This document shows positions 1 through 8,836 of a DNA stretch of 19,169 bases, in pieces. Below the pieces are notes generated by a model. That model ran no database searches. It was not told the DNA's origin and worked only from the letters and a program-made list of their open reading frames with translations. The DNA comes from Chloroflexota bacterium (GTDB taxonomy: Bacteria; Chloroflexota; Dehalococcoidia; UBA2979). Position numbers and translations under genes: made by a program. The DNA lies in contig CANFFZ010000034.1 in NCBI GenBank assembly GCA_947446155.1, forward strand, positions 1 through 19,169, in the 5' to 3' direction. Positions within the stretch are counted from its first letter, which is position 1. Each line of letters opens with the position of its first letter.

Positions 1-531
1 CTCGAGGCGCAACACCATGTCGGCGCGGGCGAAGACGGCACGGAGGAGTCCACGGTGCAGGTGGCGGCCGCCATCGTGCGCTACTTCATCAACGCGAACC
101 GCTCCGTGGGCCTCGTCACCTTCGGCGACAACCTCCGCATCGATGAGCCGGACCGCGGGCAGAGCCACTTCACCCGCACGCTCGAGTCCCTCGCGCTGGC
201 ACGGGCGGTGGGTGACGTCACGCTGTCGGCGCTGCTCCTCGAAGAGTCGAGGCGCTTCGGGCGGCACACCACGGTGGTCGTCGTCACGCCGTCAACGGAC
301 GAACAGTGGGCGTACACGATGATGTCGCTGGCTGCGCGCGGCGTGAAGGTCGCGGCGGTGCTGATCGAGGCGGACACGTTCGGCCCAGCGCCGAGCCCGC
401 TGCCGGTCTACGGGACGCTCGCCGCCGCCGGCATCTACGCCTACACCGTGAAGGCGCAAGACGACCTGCGCCGCGTGCTGTCCTCGGGTGCTGACCCAGC
501 GCTCGGCCGCGCCGTACCGGAGGCCCGCTGA
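1..531 (+). CDS. DUF58 family protein, C-terminal part (5' end outside the window)
   Basis: The frame is open from the first base of the window, so the start lies to the left and only about 176 residues are visible. They form the C-terminal vWA-like half of a DUF58 protein: an alpha/beta pattern with a GLVTFGDN strand (near visible residues 38-45) and a hydrophobic TTVVVVTPSTDEQW strand near visible residues 90-103. The N-terminal YxPGDxxRxIDW signature of the family would be off the window. DUF58 proteins are usually encoded beside MoxR ATPases and TgpA-like transglutaminase membrane proteins, and here the next gene is exactly such a protein. The stop TGA shares its A with the ATG of that gene (TGATG), which suggests translational coupling. 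The family's biochemical role is not well defined; it is thought to act in envelope-linked complexes. A second, complete DUF58 gene lies at 6792-7715. Confidence 0.85.
   Translation, partial: LEAQHHVGAGEDGTEESTVQVAAAIVRYFINANRSVGLVTFGDNLRIDEPDRGQSHFTRTLESLALARAVGDVTLSALLLEESRRFGRHTTVVVVTPSTDEQWAYTMMSLAARGVKVAAVLIEADTFGPAPSPLPVYGTLAAAGIYAYTVKAQDDLRRVLSSGADPALGRAVPEAR
519..523 (+). promoter_or_regulatory. Ribosome binding site for the TgpA-like gene
   Basis: GGAGG lies inside the end of the DUF58 frame, seven bases before the ATG at 531. It supports that start and the TGATG overlap. Confidence 0.7.
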
Positions 532-2969
532 TGTCAGTACGGGCGCTGGACGACTACTTCGCGCCGGCGACGCGCGCGAATGACCACAAGGAACAGCCGT
601 GGTGGCTCTCCTGGGAGGAGTGGCTGACCTTCACGCTGTTGCTCTTCCTGATGGTGCCGGTGGTGGGCTCGCTCCAGTCCGCGGACTGGGTAGACGAGAT
701 GCCCTCGCTGGTGGCCATCGCGCTGTGGGGCCTCGTCATTGGGTGGGTGATCGCGAAGTCGCCGCTACCCGGCTGGGCGAGCGCGGCCCTGGGGATGGCC
801 GCCGCGATCACCGTCACGCTCGTCCTGGTCCTGCGGACGCTGCTCCTCGTGGACACCACGGGCGGCGACGGATGGCGCGCCCGCTGGTCCGAGTTCTGGC
901 TCCGGATGCAAGAGTGGGTCAGGGCGTTTATCGCGAAGGACTTCTCCGCCGACCCACTCCCGTTCGTCGTCGTCCTCGTGCTGGCGGTGTTCCTCGTCGC
1001 GTTCGTGACGGTGTGGGCGACCGCGCGCTGGAAGAACCCCTGGGCGGCCGTGCTGCCCGGCGGCTTCGTGCTGCTGACGAATATCTCGTACCTGCCGGGA
1101 CAACCCTCGTTCGCTGTCGTGTTCTTCGTCGTCGCGTCGGTACTGCTCGTGACACGGCTGCAGTACACGCGGGCCGCCGAGCGCTGGGGACACCAGCGCG
1201 TGCAGCCACCTGACTTCATGTCCGTCGAGGTGCTGATGGTCGCCTCGATCGTCGCGGGCGTCCTCGTGATGGCGGCGTGGGCGGTACCGACGGCCAACAA
1301 CTGGAGCCCGGTCGCGCGAGCGTGGGGCGCCCTCATCTCGCCGATCGCGGACCAGTTCGAGGGCTCGGGCGGGGTGTTCGTCGGCATCTCATCGAAGAAG
1401 ACCGTGCCCGTACACACCCTGGGCCCGACGTTCCCGATCCAGGGTCCCGTGACACTGGATGGCACGGCGATCTACCTCGTGGACGCACCTGAGCCGATGA
1501 CGCTGCGCGGTGCGGTCTACGACGAGTACACCGGTGCCGGGTGGAAACTCTCCCAGGCGGCCGCGAGGGCCCTCGATCTCACGATCGAGCAGGCCGAGCA
1601 GGGCACGGACGGCAGCCGCGCGCAGGTACGCCGGCCGGTGAAGGCGAAGATCTCGGTCGTCGGCGAAGGTGGACCCGAGCGACGTCTGCTCGCACCGGGC
1701 GATCCACTTGCCGCCGACAAGCCCGGACGTATTCTTGGCGCGCCGGGTGCGCAGCCCGCGGCGATCGCGCCCGACAAGGACGCGAAGATCGGCACGGACT
1801 ACATCGTGGTAGGTGCGGTCTCGGCGGCGGCGATCAATACGCTGCAGGACGCCGGGACGGACTATCCGGACGACATCTTCCGCATCTACACGCAGTTGCC
1901 CGCTGGCACCCCACCGGAGGTCGCCGAACTCACCAAGCAGGTGATCGGCAACGTGGCGACGCCGTATGAGGCAGTCCGCCGCGTAGAGACCTACCTGCGC
2001 GGCACCTACACGTTCACGTTGGAGCCGAAGCGCCCCGCCCCACGACGTGACTCCGTCGCATTCTTCCTCTTCGACGAGAAGGCGGGGTACTTCGACCACT
2101 TCTCCAGCGCGATGGCGGTGATGCTGCGATCGGTGGGGATCCCGACGCGCCTCGCCGCTGGCTTCGTCCTCGACCCGGCGGACTTCGACAGCACGGACAA
2201 GGTGTACACGGTCACCGAGCAGCGCGCGTGGGCATGGCCCGAGGTCTACTTCCCACATCTCGGCTGGGTGGAGTTCAACCCGACACCCTCGCGTGGCGTG
2301 GTGGCACGACCCGGTGACGACACGGCAGCCCTCGACGCGGCGAGCGGCGTGGACACGAGTGAACTCGACGCGCTGCTGTTCGATGGCCTCGACGGGGGCG
2401 ACCCCGCGTTGCAGGTGTCGGCGTCCGACCAGGAGACGATCACCGGCGCCGGGCGCCGGCTGTTCGCCCGCGTCTTCGCGTCGCTCCTCGTGATCTCGAT
2501 GATCGGCCTCGTCGTGGTCGTCATCGGACGGTGGTGGTGGGAGCGGCGGTTCCGAGGGCTGAGCGCGCCGCTCGCGCGATGGTCGAAGGTGATGCGCCTC
2601 GCGGAACTCGCGGGCCTCGCACCAGATGTCGCCTGCACGCCGACGGAGGCCGCCGAGGTGCTCGGCCCCGGCCTGGGCGAGCCGGACGCGATGCGCGTGC
2701 TCGCGGTCTCCTACACGAACCAGCGATACGCGCGTGAAGGCGTCGCGGAGAACGCCGACGCCACAGCCGAGGCGAAGCGGGCCTACCGAGCCGTCCGTGG
2801 GGTGCTGCACCAGCGGATCGCGAAGCGCGTACTCCGGCTCTGGCAGGTGCCGGAACGTCCTCGGATGGCGCCGCCGCTCGTCGGAGCGCGTGCGCTCCGT
2901 GCGGGTGTGCGGTCGGCGGGTGGTGCGGGCGGACGCCGGCGGTCATCCGGCCGCGCGCAGACGCCGTAG
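531..2969 (+). CDS. TgpA-like transglutaminase-fold membrane protein with DUF4129 tail; catalytic triad replaced
   Basis: This 812-residue protein follows the TgpA/DUF3488 plan. Seven membrane segments fill the N-terminal part (about residues 31-49, 58-75, 83-107, 143-163, 171-188, 193-209 and 233-253). An outer region carrying a transglutaminase core follows (about 480-590), then one more membrane segment (about 645-667) and a cytoplasmic DUF4129-like domain (about 680-790). A basic, Gly/Ala-rich tail ends it. The core aligns clearly with the family (AGYFDHFSSAMAVMLRSVGI, then AWAWPEVYF, then GWVEFNPTPS). However, the three positions that normally carry Cys, His and Asp hold F521, W567 and N583. 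The spacing between them is preserved, so misalignment is unlikely. I infer a protein that keeps the fold but cannot act as a cysteine transglutaminase or protease. The start ATG has a GGAGG seven bases upstream and overlaps the DUF58 stop. The gene ends nine bases from the convergent batBC stop, with no terminator between. Confidence 0.88.
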   Translation: MSVRALDDYFAPATRANDHKEQPWWLSWEEWLTFTLLLFLMVPVVGSLQSADWVDEMPSLVAIALWGLVIGWVIAKSPLPGWASAALGMAAAITVTLVLVLRTLLLVDTTGGDGWRARWSEFWLRMQEWVRAFIAKDFSADPLPFVVVLVLAVFLVAFVTVWATARWKNPWAAVLPGGFVLLTNISYLPGQPSFAVVFFVVASVLLVTRLQYTRAAERWGHQRVQPPDFMSVEVLMVASIVAGVLVMAAWAVPTANNWSPVARAWGALISPIADQFEGSGGVFVGISSKKTVPVHTLGPTFPIQGPVTLDGTAIYLVDAPEPMTLRGAVYDEYTGAGWKLSQAAARALDLTIEQAEQGTDGSRAQVRRPVKAKISVVGEGGPERRLLAPGDPLAADKPGRILGAPGAQPAAIAPDKDAKIGTDYIVVGAVSAAAINTLQDAGTDYPDDIFRIYTQLPAGTPPEVAELTKQVIGNVATPYEAVRRVETYLRGTYTFTLEPKRPAPRRDSVAFFLFDEKAGYFDHFSSAMAVMLRSVGIPTRLAAGFVLDPADFDSTDKVYTVTEQRAWAWPEVYFPHLGWVEFNPTPSRGVVARPGDDTAALDAASGVDTSELDALLFDGLDGGDPALQVSASDQETITGAGRRLFARVFASLLVISMIGLVVVVIGRWWWERRFRGLSAPLARWSKVMRLAELAGLAPDVACTPTEAAEVLGPGLGEPDAMRVLAVSYTNQRYAREGVAENADATAEAKRAYRAVRGVLHQRIAKRVLRLWQVPERPRMAPPLVGARALRAGVRSAGGAGGRRRSSGRAQTP

Positions 2970-2978
2970 TCCTCAGTC

Positions 2979-4838
2979 CTATCGCGGTGGCGGCGGCCCG
3001 TTCGGCACACCCGGTCGGGACGGTCGGTTCAACGCGTTCGCCTGCTGTGCGAGTTGCAGGATGCGCAGCGCCTGCTCACGGGTCACCTCCGGGCCGAGCG
3101 CCGCGAGTGCCGCCTCAAGTGCTGCCTGGGCCTCGGCCTGTGTCGGCGGGGCGGGCTCGTCTCCCGCAGCAGTGGTGTCGCCCGGCTGAGCTGGACCCTG
3201 CTGGCCGGGTTGCCCGGTCGGAGTGCTGGGGCCTGGCTGCGGCGGACCCTGCTGGCCCGGTTGCTGGCCGGGCTGAGGACCCGGTGGTGGCGAGCCGCTG
3301 CCCTGCTGACCCTGAGGTGGCTGATCCTGCCCACCACCGTCCTGCGGGCTCTGGCCGTCGTCGCTCGGATCCGCGTTCTGACCACCGCCGGTCTTCGCCA
3401 GCGCCAGTTCGAGGTTGGCCTTCGTCGCCGCGTCACCCGCGTCGATCCGCAGCGCGGCAACGTAGCGCAGACGGGCGTCGTCCCATCGTTCGAGGAGCAT
3501 CGCGATGTTGCCGGCGGCGTACTCCATCTGCGCGACCAGCACGGGATCGGTGGCCGCATTGATCGCGGCGAGGGTGGTGCGGTACGCCTCGTCGTAGCGG
3601 GTGAGACGGTGCAGCGCCAGGCCGCGGTTGTAAGCGATCGCCGCGCTCTTCGGGTCAGCGGCCAGTGCCCGGTCGTACGCGGCCAGCGCCTCCTCGTACT
3701 GGCCTTCGTCGTACAGGCGGTTGCCTTCCGCGACGGCCCGGTAGACCTGCGTGCCGAGCAGCGTCGTGCAGCCGGACAACAGCAGCATCGCGACCACCAT
3801 CGAGGTCAGCGCGGTCGCACGCGCGACACGTGAGCGGCGGAAGCCGAGGCGTCGCACACCCCTCGATGCCTGGCGGGTGGAGGTGTGCGGGAGCAGGTAC
3901 TGCGCGACGAGCAGTGCGAGCGCGGCCCCGGCGAACCACTGGAAGCGGTCGACGCTCGCGAGGCGCGAGGCTTCCGCGAAGCGGGTCTGCTGGAGGCGAC
4001 GGAACTCGACGGCGTAGCCCGGCACCTGTGCCACGTCGCGCAACTGTGCGTCAGTCTGCTCGGCGAGGGCGAGGAGCGGCGTGCGCTCACCTCGAGTGCT
4101 GTCCGTGCCGCCGCTCGATGCCGGCAATGCTGCGGGCTCATCGGAGGCCGCGTAGCCGCCGTAGACGCGGACACGCTGGGCCTTCGCCTTGTTCGCCGCG
4201 CCCGCGACCGCGGTGATGTCGGCCTGCTGCACTTCGCCGTCCGTCACCACGAGGATGACCTGCGTTGTCGCACGGTCGCCCACATCAAGGAGCGTGAGCG
4301 CTGCGTTCACTGCGCCACCGAGGTCTGAGCCGAGGCGCACGAGCGACGACTCGTTCTGCGCGCCGTTCACCAGCGTCCGCACGGTCTCGATGTCCAGGGT
4401 GAGCGGCGACCGCGAGAACGAGGTGCCCGCAAAGGTGATGAGGCCGACGCGGTTGCCCTGCAGGTGGGTGAGCAGTTCGCTGACCGCCGACGCCGACGCC
4501 TTCGCGCGCGACGGGGCGATGTCCTCGGCAAGCATCGAGCGCGAGATGTCGAGAACGACCACGACATCGATTCCGCGCTGCTCGAGGGGGATCTCTTGCG
4601 CACCCCATCGAGGCCGGGCGAAGGCGAGGGCCGCGAGCGCAATGGCGCCGACGAGAAGTGCTGGACCGACCAGAGCGACGAGGTCGCGACGGCGACCGCC
4701 CTCGGCCGGGCCGCCCAGCGCGAGGCGCGCCGCGCGGCGTCGCCTGACCTCGACGCGAGCGAATAGCGCAGCGACCGGCACGGCCACGAGCGCCAGCAGC
4801 GCGAGCGGCCACGCGAAGGCGTCAAGGAAGGCGTTCAC
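2979..4838 (-). CDS. BatB-like vWA membrane protein fused to a BatC-like TPR domain
   Basis: I start this 619-residue protein at a GTG (4838) rather than further upstream. The GTG overlaps the batA stop as GTGA and has a GGAGG five bases before it. The protein has two N-terminal membrane segments (about 9-27 and 53-74). Then comes a vWA domain with a complete MIDAS (D97-x-S99-x-S101, T147, D200) and a membrane segment at about 301-316. The family usually ends there. Here the chain continues into a second hydrophobic stretch with a lipobox (LLLSGC, cysteine 357), TPR-like repeats (about 363-480, including the EGQYEEALAAYDRAL type), a Pro/Gln/Gly-rich linker (about 484-565) and a helical end. 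The second half looks like BatC, so this is a BatB-BatC fusion. The role of Bat proteins is inferred: an envelope complex linked to MoxR, implicated in stress tolerance. Confidence 0.87.
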   Translation of the reverse strand: MNAFLDAFAWPLALLALVAVPVAALFARVEVRRRRAARLALGGPAEGGRRRDLVALVGPALLVGAIALAALAFARPRWGAQEIPLEQRGIDVVVVLDISRSMLAEDIAPSRAKASASAVSELLTHLQGNRVGLITFAGTSFSRSPLTLDIETVRTLVNGAQNESSLVRLGSDLGGAVNAALTLLDVGDRATTQVILVVTDGEVQQADITAVAGAANKAKAQRVRVYGGYAASDEPAALPASSGGTDSTRGERTPLLALAEQTDAQLRDVAQVPGYAVEFRRLQQTRFAEASRLASVDRFQWFAGAALALLVAQYLLPHTSTRQASRGVRRLGFRRSRVARATALTSMVVAMLLLSGCTTLLGTQVYRAVAEGNRLYDEGQYEEALAAYDRALAADPKSAAIAYNRGLALHRLTRYDEAYRTTLAAINAATDPVLVAQMEYAAGNIAMLLERWDDARLRYVAALRIDAGDAATKANLELALAKTGGGQNADPSDDGQSPQDGGGQDQPPQGQQGSGSPPPGPQPGQQPGQQGPPQPGPSTPTGQPGQQGPAQPGDTTAAGDEPAPPTQAEAQAALEAALAALGPEVTREQALRILQLAQQANALNRPSRPGVPNGPPPPR

Positions 4839-5794
4839 GGCGTCCTCCGCAGCCAGGTGGCGCGCAGGGCACCCTCCGCGAGCAGGATCGCCACGGCGAT
4901 GCCCGCGAACCACGGGCCGTATTCGGTGAAATCGACGAACTTCCGCTCACCCAGCCTCGACCGCTCGAGTTTGCCGATGTCGGCATAGATCTTCTTCAGC
5001 TCCTCGGGCGTGCGAGCGTCGTACGACTCTGCACCTGTGGAGATCGCCATCGCGCGGAGGCCGGAGGCGGCGCCAGTCGTGCCGGCGAAGGCAATGGTGT
5101 AGACGCGAATGCCGAGGGTCTGCGCAACACGTGCGGCCTGCTCCGGTTCCACGTTACCCGCGTTGTTCTCGCCATCGCTGAGGAGGACGACGACTCGGCT
5201 GCGTGCAGGCGACTCACCGAGCAGCAGCAGCGCTTCGGAGAGGCCGAGGCCAATGGCGGTGCCGTCCTCGACGAGGCCCGGCTCGAGCGTCTTGGCGCGC
5301 AGCTTGATCGCGTTGTGATCAGCCGTGAGCGGCGAGAGTGTGATCGCGCGTGACTGGAAGGCGACGAGGCCGATCCGGCCGCCCTCGAGCTGTCCGGCAA
5401 ACTCTGCGACGGCCTGCTGCGCCGCCGCGATACGGGTGGTGCCGCGTGTGACCGCCAGCGTCATCGACGACGAGACATCGACGGACAAAACGATATCGAC
5501 GCCTTCCTCGGGCGCCACGGTGATGGCGTTGCCGTGACGCGGCCGCGCGACCGCCACGACGAGCAGCGCGATCGCGAGGACGCGGAGCGCGCCAGGAAGC
5601 CATCGCATCCGCAGGCGCCACGAGGGACGGGCCGCCGCCCGTGCGAGCGAGCTGTCCGCGATCACCGTGGCCGTGCGTCGCCGTACCAGGCCGGGCAACA
5701 GCAGCGCGAAGGCCGCCGGCAGGAGCAGCAGCAGCGCCGGCGTCGCGAAGGCGAAGCCCTCGAACCCGGGGAGGCCGTTGAGGCCGGGGATCAC
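4835..5794 (-). CDS. BatA-like vWA domain membrane protein
   Basis: This is a 319-residue vWA protein of the BatA/Aerotolerance type. It has two N-terminal hydrophobic segments (about 15-36 and 68-83) and a vWA domain (about 98-280) with an intact MIDAS: D106-x-S108-x-S110, T157 in SPLTAD, and D207 in LSDGEN. A C-terminal membrane segment lies at about 294-308. The metal-binding domain should therefore sit outside the membrane, held at both ends. The frame is open further upstream, but the GTG at 5794 is preferred: it overlaps the stop of the BatD-like gene as GTGA, and a GGAG lies seven bases before it. The gene is followed directly by the BatB-BatC fusion, with which it probably forms a hetero-complex. 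The fold and family are seen in the sequence; the complex is inferred from the family. Confidence 0.9.
   Translation of the reverse strand: MIPGLNGLPGFEGFAFATPALLLLLPAAFALLLPGLVRRRTATVIADSSLARAAARPSWRLRMRWLPGALRVLAIALLVVAVARPRHGNAITVAPEEGVDIVLSVDVSSSMTLAVTRGTTRIAAAQQAVAEFAGQLEGGRIGLVAFQSRAITLSPLTADHNAIKLRAKTLEPGLVEDGTAIGLGLSEALLLLGESPARSRVVVLLSDGENNAGNVEPEQAARVAQTLGIRVYTIAFAGTTGAASGLRAMAISTGAESYDARTPEELKKIYADIGKLERSRLGERKFVDFTEYGPWFAGIAVAILLAEGALRATWLRRTP
4844..4848 (-). promoter_or_regulatory. Ribosome binding site deciding the batBC start
   Basis: On the minus strand GGAGG lies five bases before the GTG at 4838, inside the last codons of batA. It favours this GTG over the longer upstream open frame. 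Confidence 0.7.
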
Positions 5795-6792
5795 GCCGTC
5801 GCTCCGCGCGGCAGCACGCCGATGCGGGGTGCGCCCGGCCTCGACAGTTCCACGATCTCGTAGGCGACCGTGAGGTCGTGGTCGGCGGAGGTGGGATCGG
5901 GGAAGCGGTGCGCGTACACCGCGGAGTCGCATCGCTTGAGTAAGCCACCAACGAGGCGTGCCTGCCAGCGGTCGACGCCGTTCGCGGTCATGCGCCGTTC
6001 GAGTTCGTCCGTCGTGAGGGCGTGGGCGTTGAAGCCGATCCGCTCGGAGAGGTAGCGCCGTACGACGACGGCGATCGTCCCGTAGTACTGCTCGAACGCG
6101 TCGGAGTCGGTCAGCCGCAGGCCCGCGAGGTCATCGAGTGACTCGCGCGCGGAGGACTCCGCCGTGACGACAATCGGGATCGATGCCACGACGGGACCGT
6201 ACCGACGCCTCCCAAGGAGCGCACGTACCCGGCGCGCGAGGAGCCACAGCAGCGTGACGACGAGCGCGAGCGAGGCGCTCGCCGCGAGGCTGTAGAGCAC
6301 CGGTCGCAGCCAGGCCGGCGGCCCACCGGGGACAGCAATGGGATCCTTCAGCGGGCGCAGCAGCGTGTCGTCTGCTGTCCGCAGTGGTTGCACCTCGAAG
6401 CGGGGCGGCTGCACGAGGAAGCGCCCGGTGCGTCCATCCTGCGTGACCCATGCGACGGGGAAGGCACGCAGTCCGACGGGACCGAGGACGAACGGTTGCA
6501 CCGTCCACGTCACGGTGGTCTGCACGACGCCGTCCGGCAGCGCGAGGGTGGTCACGTTCTGTTTGCCGAACTCGACATCCGGCGGCGCCTCGGGGGTCGC
6601 GGTCACCGCGACATCCGCGCGATGCCGGATGCGCAGCGTGAGCAGCACGCGGTCGCCGACCGAGGCCTCCGGCTGGTTCATCGTGATCTCGACGCCGAGG
6701 ATCGGGGCGGGCGGCTGCTGCGCGACAGCATCGCGTGGCGACATCGCGATCAGCGAGGCCGCAACCACGACGAAGACGGCGAGGGCGCGCAT
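5791..6792 (-). CDS. BatD/DUF4381-like secreted, membrane-anchored protein
   Basis: This 333-residue protein has a clear signal peptide (hydrophobic stretch at about 3-17, probable cleavage after AVA near residue 24). An outer beta-rich region (about 30-140) resembles the BatD immunoglobulin-like part, with a VGDRVLLTLRI strand typical of such domains. A Pro-rich hinge and a single membrane segment follow (about 164-186). The cytoplasmic tail (about 190-333) is helical and recalls DUF4381 (AFEQYYGTIAVVVRRYLSER, then LTTDELERRM). The position between DUF58 and BatA genes is the usual place for such a protein in MoxR operons. The ATG at 6792 shares one base with the DUF58 stop (TGATG), and the stop overlaps the batA GTG. 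No ribosome site is visible, so reinitiation after the upstream gene is likely. The general type is fairly sure; calling it BatD is an inference. Confidence 0.8.
   Translation of the reverse strand: MRALAVFVVVAASLIAMSPRDAVAQQPPAPILGVEITMNQPEASVGDRVLLTLRIRHRADVAVTATPEAPPDVEFGKQNVTTLALPDGVVQTTVTWTVQPFVLGPVGLRAFPVAWVTQDGRTGRFLVQPPRFEVQPLRTADDTLLRPLKDPIAVPGGPPAWLRPVLYSLAASASLALVVTLLWLLARRVRALLGRRRYGPVVASIPIVVTAESSARESLDDLAGLRLTDSDAFEQYYGTIAVVVRRYLSERIGFNAHALTTDELERRMTANGVDRWQARLVGGLLKRCDSAVYAHRFPDPTSADHDLTVAYEIVELSRPGAPRIGVLPRGATA
5802..5805 (-). promoter_or_regulatory. Ribosome binding site deciding the batA start
   Basis: GGAG on the minus strand, seven bases before the GTG at 5794. It selects this start over upstream in-frame codons. 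Confidence 0.55.
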
Positions 6793-7715
6793 CAGAGGGC
6801 CCGCGCGCGACGTCGGAAGTAGGCGACGAGCGGCGTGGTGACGTCACGGTCGAGGCGTACCTCGATCTCGTCAACGCCGGCGACACCGAGGGAGCGCCGC
6901 CGCCGGTCGGCGCGTTCAGCCGCAGCAGTGGCATACGCCTCGCGCACCCGTGCACTCGACGAGTCGAGGAGCATGCGCGCGCCTCGTTCGGCGTCCACCA
7001 CCTCGATCATGCCCACGTCCGGCAGCGCCACGTCGAGCGGATCGACGAGCGTGATCGCGATGACCTCGTGGCGGCGGGCGAGGCCGCGGAGGGCCTCTTC
7101 GTAACCACTTGCGATGAAGTCAGAGATCAGGAAGACGGTGGAGCGCCGGCGCAGCACTCGGCCGAGGTAGTCAGCGGCGGTGCCGATATCGGTCGAGCGG
7201 CCGGGTGCAGCCTGTTGCGCGCGCAGGACGTCGCCAACCAGCCGCGTGACGTGTCGGACACCTCGACGAGGCGGGACGAAGGAGCGGACGCCTTCGTCGA
7301 ACAGCAGCAGGCCGGCGCGGTCGTGGTTGAACGTCGCCGAGAAGCCGAGGAGGGCGACCGCCTCGGCAGCGGCCTCGAAACGTCCGCGCGCCGGACGGGC
7401 CGCGAGCGCGGAGGCGGAGGCGTCCACGGCGCAGACGACGGTGAGCTCGCGTTCCTCGACGTATTCCTTCACCCAGGGTGTGCCCATGCGCGCGGTGACG
7501 TTCCAGTCGATGCGTCGCGCGTCGTCGCCGGGGACGTACTCGCGCGCCTCAGCGAACTCGATACCCGCACCCCGGAAGATCGAGCGGTAGGTGCCCGCGG
7601 TCATACTGGCAGCACGTCGTCGCGCGCGGATCTCGATGGCGCGGACGCGGGCCAGCGCCTCCGTACTCAGCGCGAGCACATCGTCGTGGGTGTCCGGTGT
7701 GGCGAGGGGGGTCAT
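6792..7715 (-). CDS. DUF58 domain protein
   Basis: This is a complete 307-residue DUF58 protein. The family signature is plain at residues 60-72 (YVPGDDARRIDWN), preceded by a basic helix and followed by WVKEYVEERE. The C-terminal half is vWA-like, with a DASAS stretch at 98-102 in the position of a MIDAS-type loop and an FLISDF strand later on. There is no membrane segment, so it should be cytoplasmic. It starts nine bases after the moxR stop and overlaps the BatD-like start by one base, so it belongs to the same transcript. In the family, DUF58 proteins go with MoxR ATPases and are proposed partners of the vWA membrane proteins. No enzymatic activity can be read from the sequence. The window carries a second DUF58 gene, cut by the left edge, in the convergent module. 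Confidence 0.93.
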   Translation of the reverse strand: MTPLATPDTHDDVLALSTEALARVRAIEIRARRRAASMTAGTYRSIFRGAGIEFAEAREYVPGDDARRIDWNVTARMGTPWVKEYVEERELTVVCAVDASASALAARPARGRFEAAAEAVALLGFSATFNHDRAGLLLFDEGVRSFVPPRRGVRHVTRLVGDVLRAQQAAPGRSTDIGTAADYLGRVLRRRSTVFLISDFIASGYEEALRGLARRHEVIAITLVDPLDVALPDVGMIEVVDAERGARMLLDSSSARVREAYATAAAERADRRRRSLGVAGVDEIEVRLDRDVTTPLVAYFRRRARAL

Positions 7716-7724
7716 GGCCCGGCC

Positions 7725-8723
<999 letters not shown>

Positions 8724-8753
8724 GGGCTCCCTCATCAACGCGGTGAGAGGGCC

Positions 8754-8759
8754 AGTCTA
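8754..8759 (-). promoter_or_regulatory. Predicted -10 element of the moxR-bat operon
   Basis: TAGACT on the minus strand matches the bacterial -10 consensus at four of six bases. It sits within an eleven-base CTAGACTGGCC that is repeated exactly in front of thrB. No good -35 is visible; a weak TAAACA stands 19 bases upstream. A start near 8747 would give a leader of about 24 bases to the ATG at 8723. Confidence 0.45.
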
Positions 8760-8836
8760 GCGGGCGGCGAGGGGGCCGTGTTTACGGGCGCGTGACGTCT
8801 CGGTGGCGTTTCGTGTGACTGAGCCGATATGGGCGA

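Noticed and set aside
2967..2981. Terminator between the convergent TgpA-like and batBC genes
   Set aside because: The gap is nine bases with no stem, and nothing stable with a T-run is seen in the flanking coding ends.
3143..3390. Tandem repeat or CRISPR-like array
   Set aside because: The repetition is the Pro/Gln/Gly-rich linker of BatBC (PGQQGP-type units) with irregular length and no spacers; it is low-complexity coding sequence.
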